Of a stretch of DNA of 64,000 bases, positions 60,171-64,000 are shown in pieces (positions within the stretch are counted from its first letter, which is position 1; each line of letters opens with the position of its first letter). Under the pieces are notes generated by a model. It had not been told where the DNA came from and made no database searches. It saw nothing but the letters and a program-made list of their open reading frames with translations. Made by a program: the position numbers and the translations under genes. Source of the DNA: JAEVLT01 sp044598425 (lineage in GTDB: Bacteria > Bacillota > Bacilli > Bacillales > Cytobacillaceae); NCBI GenBank assembly GCA_044598425.1, contig CP172536.1, positions 2,480,001-2,544,000 of the forward strand, given 5' to 3'.

Positions 60171-60647
60171 TCACCTGTTCAATTCATCGACAATGATGGC
60201 GTCTTTTCCGATCGCAGGGGGAGCTTCCGTTTCAATCACTTGCTTTCCTTGCGTGATCTCCGTAAAGAAGCCATCTGTAACTTCATACCCTACAATTGTG
60301 CCCAGTTCCTCCAAGAAATATACATCCTTTAATAATCCAAGCGAATCACCGCTTTTGGACACCAGCATTTTTCCTTCCAAAGAATGCTGATAAGAAAATG
60401 TATACTCCGGTGTATCCTTCAATTTCTCCAACTGATCCACCCGGTCAATCATAATTCCATCGCTTCCGTAGGAACTTATTTGATCAATTGCCAGAAAAAT
60501 AAGCTGCTTTAAAAAAACGCCTTTTTTCACCAACAGACCTTTCACTAAACCGCTTTTGCTGATGCAGAGGTCCACCACTTCTCCGATTTTCTCTCCGCTT
60601 TTTTGATTGTAAACCGGTAATCCTTTTATTAAAGAAAATGTCCGCAA
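60171..60647 (-). CDS. yrrD: PRC-barrel domain protein YrrD
   Basis: 158 residues from TTG 60647 (GGTGGG upstream) beginning (M)RTFSLIKGLPVYNQKSGEK. Two PRC-barrel-like halves, IGEVVDLCISKSGLVKGLLV and LGLLKDVYFLEELGTIVGYE. Role not known. The longer frame from 60671 has no ribosome site. Confidence 0.85.
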   Translation of the reverse strand: MRTFSLIKGLPVYNQKSGEKIGEVVDLCISKSGLVKGLLVKKGVFLKQLIFLAIDQISSYGSDGIMIDRVDQLEKLKDTPEYTFSYQHSLEGKMLVSKSGDSLGLLKDVYFLEELGTIVGYEVTDGFFTEITQGKQVIETEAPPAIGKDAIIVDELNR

Positions 60648-60679
60648 AGAAAGTCCCACCTTTCCGAACATTTTTAGTT

Positions 60680-63088
60680 TTAATCATTCAGCATAAAATC
60701 ATAAGGAGAAACGTTTTCCATCCCAATCATCGGGTCTGTTTTCATCATTACATCTTCATAAGAACATTCCGGATTCACACGTTCCACTGCCTGTTTCTGC
60801 CTAACAGGAATCGCCTCCTGCAGTTTTTCGCTTAATGTTGTTTGACGATTCTCTTCATCCGCTCGCTCAACACCGATTCTTAGTGCATCTTCCTCGCCGC
60901 ACAAAATCAAAAATTGTTTACTTCTCGTAATGGCGGTATAAATCAGCTTTCTTCTCAGCATTCGATAATAGCCGCGTGACACCGGCATAATGACAATTGG
61001 AAATTCGCTTCCTTGCGATTTATGAACTGAACAGCAATAAGCGTGAGTGATTTGATTTAAATCCTGCCTAGTGTAGGTAACTTCATTTCCTTCGAATGAA
61101 ATAATGACCATATCTTGCTTTTCTGTATTTTCTTTTGCGTAAAAAATGGAAACAATCTCTCCGATATCCCCGTTAAAGACATTGCTCTCCGGCTGATTGA
61201 CAAGTTGGAGGACTTTATCGCCAATCCGATACTTTACGTCACCGAAGGAAATTTCTTTTCTAGTTCCATTAGGATTCGGGTTAAAGATTTCCTGCAGCAG
61301 AAAATTCAAGCGGTCAATACCAGCTGAACCGCGGTACATCGGAGCCAGCACTTGAATGTCTTTAGCAGAATAACCTTTATTTTTCGCATTCAGCACAACT
61401 TTTTCCACAACTTGAGCAATCTGACCAGAACTGCATTTGATAAAAGAACGGTCTCCTTTCTGCACAGAAATATTATCCGGCAAAAACCCTTTTTTAATCT
61501 GATGGGCAAGCTCAATGATCGAAGACCCTTCCGCCTGCCGGTAAATATCGGTAAGGTTAACGGTTGGGATTCGCTCCGAACTTAGCAAGTCTCGCAATAC
61601 TTGACCTGGTCCGACAGAAGGCAACTGATCTTCATCCCCAACGAGAATGACTTGAATATTTTCCGGTAATGCTTTAAACAATTGGTTGGCAAGCCAAATA
61701 TCAACCATCGAAGTTTCGTCAACAATCAACATTTTTCCGTCAAGTGAGCTTGCTTCATCGTGTTCAAAGCCCTCTGTTCCGTTAAATCCTAACAGCCGGT
61801 GAATGGTAACTGCTGGAAGCCCTGTTGATTCGTTCATCCGCTTCGCCGCTCTTCCTGTTGGCGCACAAAGCAAAATCGGAAAGGACTCATCTTTTTTATG
61901 ATAATCTTTTGGATCAAGCGAGCAGCCATGCAATTCGCTGTATAGTTCAACAATACCTTTGATAACTGTTGTTTTTCCTGTACCAGGGCCGCCTGTTAAA
62001 ATCATCATCGGTGACATCAATGCGGTTTGAATGGCTTCTTTCTGTGTTGCCCCATATTGGACACCTAAACGGTCTTCCAGGTCACCTAAAGCGAGCAAAA
62101 ATTCCGACTCAGGAAATTGGTTTTCATAATCATTTTGTTCAAGAATTCTCTTAATGCTTGTAACAAGGCCTTTTTCAGCAAAATATAGAGAAGGCAAATA
62201 AAGCCGCTTTTCTTCGATAATCAATTTACCTTCTTCATCAAGCTTAATAATCTCGGCTGATATGTCACTGAATTCAATTTGATCACGCTTGTTTTCTTCT
62301 AATAGCTGCTTGACCTTTTTTAATAGATCGGCCGCCTGCATAAACACATGACCATTTTGCATACTCTCATTTTCGAGCGTATACAAACAAGCCGCTCTTA
62401 TCCGGTCGGGATGACTGCCTGAGATTCCAAGCTGGTAACCAAGTTCATCAGCCCGTCCAAAGCCGATTCCTTCGATATCTTCAACCAGCTTGTAAGGATT
62501 TTTTTGAATGATACCCACTGTTTCCTCTTTATAGAATTGGTAGATTCGCATTGACAATTGCGGACCAAAGCCGTATTGGTTTAAGGCCACCATCACTTGT
62601 TCAAGACCTTGATGCTGCATGAGTGTATCATAAAGCATCTTTGCCTTTTCGGGAGGAAGCTTCGGGACTGAATCGAGCAGTGACGGCTTATTCAAAATTT
62701 TTGAAATTGCATTCTCTCCAAGGGTTTCCACAATATTCTCGGCTGTCTTTTTGCCAATTCCTTTAAACATTTCACTGGATAAATAATTGACAATCCCCTG
62801 CTTTGTCTGGGGAATATCTTTGCGAAAATGGCTTGCTTGAAACTGCAGGCCAAATTTCGGATGATCTTTAAATTCACCGTAAAATATATACGTTTCCTGT
62901 TCATGAATTTTCGGAAAATAGCCGGTAATAACCGCTTCTTTGTCTTCATAATGATCATTTGTCTCTTCCACGCGAATTCTTAAGACAGAATAGAGGTTTT
63001 GATGATTGCGAAAAATTGTTACCAGATGCTTCCCTTTGACATATTTTCCTTCATCAGAGAATAAATCCAATGAATTCTGCTCGTCCAT
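60680..63088 (-). CDS. recD2: ATP-dependent DNA helicase RecD2
   Basis: SF1B 5'-3' helicase that works without RecBC and supports fork progression and repair. 802 residues from ATG 63088 (AAAGGAGG upstream): N-terminal OB/HhH region (SEMFKGIGKKTAENIVETLG), Walker A GGPGTGKTTV near 350, DETSMVD, GDEDQLPSVGPGQVL, and the C-terminal VHKSQGSEFP and TAITRSKQFLILCG motifs. Confidence 0.97.
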   Translation of the reverse strand: MDEQNSLDLFSDEGKYVKGKHLVTIFRNHQNLYSVLRIRVEETNDHYEDKEAVITGYFPKIHEQETYIFYGEFKDHPKFGLQFQASHFRKDIPQTKQGIVNYLSSEMFKGIGKKTAENIVETLGENAISKILNKPSLLDSVPKLPPEKAKMLYDTLMQHQGLEQVMVALNQYGFGPQLSMRIYQFYKEETVGIIQKNPYKLVEDIEGIGFGRADELGYQLGISGSHPDRIRAACLYTLENESMQNGHVFMQAADLLKKVKQLLEENKRDQIEFSDISAEIIKLDEEGKLIIEEKRLYLPSLYFAEKGLVTSIKRILEQNDYENQFPESEFLLALGDLEDRLGVQYGATQKEAIQTALMSPMMILTGGPGTGKTTVIKGIVELYSELHGCSLDPKDYHKKDESFPILLCAPTGRAAKRMNESTGLPAVTIHRLLGFNGTEGFEHDEASSLDGKMLIVDETSMVDIWLANQLFKALPENIQVILVGDEDQLPSVGPGQVLRDLLSSERIPTVNLTDIYRQAEGSSIIELAHQIKKGFLPDNISVQKGDRSFIKCSSGQIAQVVEKVVLNAKNKGYSAKDIQVLAPMYRGSAGIDRLNFLLQEIFNPNPNGTRKEISFGDVKYRIGDKVLQLVNQPESNVFNGDIGEIVSIFYAKENTEKQDMVIISFEGNEVTYTRQDLNQITHAYCCSVHKSQGSEFPIVIMPVSRGYYRMLRRKLIYTAITRSKQFLILCGEEDALRIGVERADEENRQTTLSEKLQEAIPVRQKQAVERVNPECSYEDVMMKTDPMIGMENVSPYDFMLND

Positions 63089-63122
63089 ATGCTTTCCTCC
63101 TTTCTCAATAGCGTTAGACAAA

Positions 63123-63776
63123 TTACATGCCTTGTTCCATCAGCTTTTTTGCATAGCCCGCAAGGACATGGTCCGGCTGAACTTCAAGGGCCTTCGCAAA
63201 CATCTCCAGTGCTTTGTCCGATTCTTCTTTAAAACCGTGGGCAACCCCCAAATTATAATAGGCATCAGCGTGTTTCGCATCGATTTCCAGGCATTTTTGA
63301 AATTGAGGAATCGCTTCGTCAATCAAGTCTTGCTTAGCAAGGCATAAGCCATATTGGAAACGCGCTTCGGCATCATTACCATTTAGCTCAACACTTCTTT
63401 GCAGATAAGGCAAAGCAAAGCGAGTTTGTTCAAGCTGAATAAGCGTCATGCCAAGCATAAAAAAGTTGTCACTTGTTTCCAGTCCTTTTTTCAGTGCCAT
63501 TTCAAACATCTTTTTTGCCTCGTCAAATCGATCCTTGCTGTAATATAGATTCCCGAGACTATAATAAGCAGCTGCCGCATTTTCATCAAGCGCAATCGCT
63601 TTCTGGTAAAATTTCTCCGCTTTTTCACTATCATTTACAGCCGCTAGGACATTCCCAAAATTAATAAAGCCGACTGGATCATTAGGATTTTCAGTAATTG
63701 CGTCGTTAAAAGCCTTAGCTGCTTCATCCAATTTTCCGTTCTGCAAAAATTGAACACCTAATTGGTTTTTATCCAT
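63123..63776 (-). CDS. yrrB: TPR repeat protein YrrB
   Basis: 217 residues made of about six tetratricopeptide repeats (for example NPNDPVGFINFGNVLAAVND, AAAAYYSLGNLYYSKDRFDE and ADAYYNLGVAHGF). Likely a protein-interaction scaffold; located between mnmA and recD2 as in B. subtilis. No signal peptide. Confidence 0.92.
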   Translation of the reverse strand: MDKNQLGVQFLQNGKLDEAAKAFNDAITENPNDPVGFINFGNVLAAVNDSEKAEKFYQKAIALDENAAAAYYSLGNLYYSKDRFDEAKKMFEMALKKGLETSDNFFMLGMTLIQLEQTRFALPYLQRSVELNGNDAEARFQYGLCLAKQDLIDEAIPQFQKCLEIDAKHADAYYNLGVAHGFKEESDKALEMFAKALEVQPDHVLAGYAKKLMEQGM

Positions 63777-63843
63777 CTATTTTCAACTCCATCCTACTAG
63801 AAGTATATCACACTTCCTATTCAAGCTATTTTTTCTCATAGCA

Positions 63844-63875
63844 AAAACCCCGATCTAAAAAAAGAACGGGGCTTC
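63844..63875 (-). terminator. Terminator of mnmA
   Basis: GCCCCGTTC and partner GATCGGGG followed by TTTTTG on the minus strand, directly behind the mnmA stop. Confidence 0.75.
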
Positions 63876-63879
63876 GTTT

Positions 63880-64000
63880 TTACCCAACATACGAAAGGCG
63901 CTTGCCATTTTTAAATACTTGATCAATCGTTCCACCGCCAAGGCATTCTTCCCCTTGGTAAAAGACTGCTGCTTGTCCGGGGGTTATCGCCCTGATTGGC
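63880..64000 (-). CDS. mnmA: tRNA 2-thiouridylase MnmA (3' end only)
   Basis: The last 39 codons of MnmA: IRAITPGQAAVFYQGEECLG, GGTIDQVFKNGK, then a stop at 63880. MnmA thiolates U34 of Lys, Glu and Gln tRNAs. The start and catalytic Cys regions lie outside the window. Confidence 0.9.
   Translation of the reverse strand, partial: PIRAITPGQAAVFYQGEECLGGGTIDQVFKNGKRLSYVG

Overview
The window reads as the chromosome of a low-to-moderate GC, spore-forming member of the Bacillaceae (Firmicutes). The evidence is the Bacillus subtilis-like gene order (recO-yqzL-era ... dnaK operon ... comE ... sigK ... alaS-yrrI ... recD2-yrrB-mnmA), sporulation genes (gpr, spoIIP, yqfC, yqfD, sigK, sda), competence genes (comEA-EB-EC, comER), a CIRCE operator and a T-box leader. 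The species cannot be fixed from the sequence alone. TTG and GTG starts are frequent and are usually decided by a strong Shine-Dalgarno sequence and by the usual family length.

Layout: 1-5162 (minus strand) holds recO (cut by the window edge), yqzL, era, a probable cdd relic, dgkA, ybeY and pgpH. 5163-7687 is a gene-poor island of MITE-like repeats, a decayed IS91-like transposase and a tandem pair of ~189-bp hairpin repeats. 7688-11025 resumes the housekeeping string phoH-yqfD-yqfC-yqeY-rpsU; yqfB, floA and yqeZ, which lie between yqfC and yqeY in B. subtilis, are absent. yqeW (plus) is followed by the heat-shock operon hrcA-grpE-dnaK-dnaJ-prmA-rsmE-mtaB (20221 down to 12173), with promoter and CIRCE. 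Next come hemW, lepA, yqxA, spoIIP and gpr (minus), rpsT (plus), holA (minus), yqzM (plus), the comE operon (minus) and comER (plus).

33056-38108 is the operon yqeG-yqeH-aroE-yhbY-nadD-yqeK-rsfS-yqeM (ribosome assembly, shikimate and NAD synthesis), with a clear promoter at 38150-38178. sda follows, with DnaA boxes upstream, then psd and pssA (phosphatidylethanolamine synthesis), an orphan OmpR-type regulator with a BNR-type lipoprotein, and an uninterrupted sigK.

42900-45010 is a second repeat-rich island. It contains MITE-like copies, seven phase-perfect 52-bp tandem repeats that each encode a hairpin, an IS1182-like relic and further hairpin repeats. 45040-64000 (minus) carries yrhC, mtnN, yrrS, pbpI, greA, udk, trhP2, trhP1, trmR (preceded by a possible structured RNA), mltG, an ammonium-transporter relic, yrzB, ruvX, yrzL, alaS with T-box and consensus promoter, yrrI, yrzR, yrrD, recD2, yrrB and the 3' end of mnmA.

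Functionally the window is mostly core: translation and tRNA modification (mtaB, trmR, trhP1/2, mnmA, alaS, lepA, era, rsfS, yqeH), protein folding, cell envelope (pbpI, mltG, dgkA, psd, pssA), DNA repair (recO, recD2, ruvX), sporulation and competence. The unexplained material is concentrated in the two repeat islands and in the leader upstream of trmR. No phage, plasmid or CRISPR locus and no rRNA or tRNA gene was recognised.
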